From: Acidobacteriota bacterium
GTDB taxonomy: Bacteria; Acidobacteriota; Thermoanaerobaculia; Gp7-AA8
Length of the DNA stretch: 5,315 bases
Assembly (NCBI GenBank): GCA_003223695.1
Contig: QHVY01000145.1
Span: 9,183-14,497 of the forward strand
Direction: 5' to 3'
In this document: positions 5,314-5,315 of the stretch, in pieces
How positions within the stretch are numbered: the first letter of the stretch is position 1
Layout: each line of letters starts with the position of its first letter
Made by a program: the position numbers and the translations under genes
The notes under the pieces: model-generated
Seen by the model: only the letters and a program-made list of their open reading frames with translations
Database searches by the model: none
What the model was told of the DNA's origin: nothing

Positions 5314-5315
5314 GA
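5312..5315 (+). promoter_or_regulatory. Possible Shine-Dalgarno (AGGA) of the next gene
   Basis: AGGA overlaps the ftsQ TAG stop at the very end of the window. In dcw clusters ftsA normally follows ftsQ closely, so this may be its ribosome binding site. The downstream sequence is not visible. Confidence 0.3.

Overview
The window is a stretch of a division and cell-wall (dcw) gene cluster, with every gene on the + strand: murD (3' part only), ftsW, murG, murC, ftsQ. Gene junctions are tight, with GTGA-type overlaps or short gaps, so this reads as one operon; no convincing terminator is visible. The DNA is GC-rich and the proteins are of Gram-negative type (MurG with GGGTGGH, FtsQ with a POTRA domain). 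I suggest a soil or environmental Acidobacteriota-like or similar GC-rich phylum, with low certainty. That rests on the cluster order and on a recollection, which I cannot verify here, that heptad GTGCCCA-type repeats and PRSSAAGTAEDGGP-type peptides recur in such genomes.

Layout: 1-672 is the C-terminal half of MurD. 669-856 is a two-unit, about 93-bp tandem repeat, each unit a long imperfect palindrome built of degenerate heptads, wedged exactly between the murD stop and the ftsW start. 857-1954 is ftsW, 1963-3048 murG, 3077-4468 murC and 4465-5313 ftsQ. The last bases (AGGA) look like the ribosome binding site of the next gene, presumably ftsA. The murG-murC junction is unusually AT-rich and is the only place in the window where an internal promoter seems plausible.

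Function: MurD and MurC are ATP-dependent ligases that build the stem peptide of UDP-MurNAc. MurG adds GlcNAc to lipid I to make lipid II. FtsW polymerises lipid II at the septum. FtsQ is the bitopic divisome scaffold. murB and ddl, which commonly sit between murC and ftsQ, are absent from that position.

The main unexpected signal is repeat invasion of this essential operon at three places: the palindromic heptad array before ftsW, an in-frame 33-nt heptad tract in the murG interdomain linker, and an in-frame double-hairpin repeat in a loop of murC. Deleting the 188 bp between two ATGAG copies at the murD-ftsW junction would restore a standard ATGA overlap with a Shine-Dalgarno sequence. This suggests the array was inserted into a formerly coupled junction.
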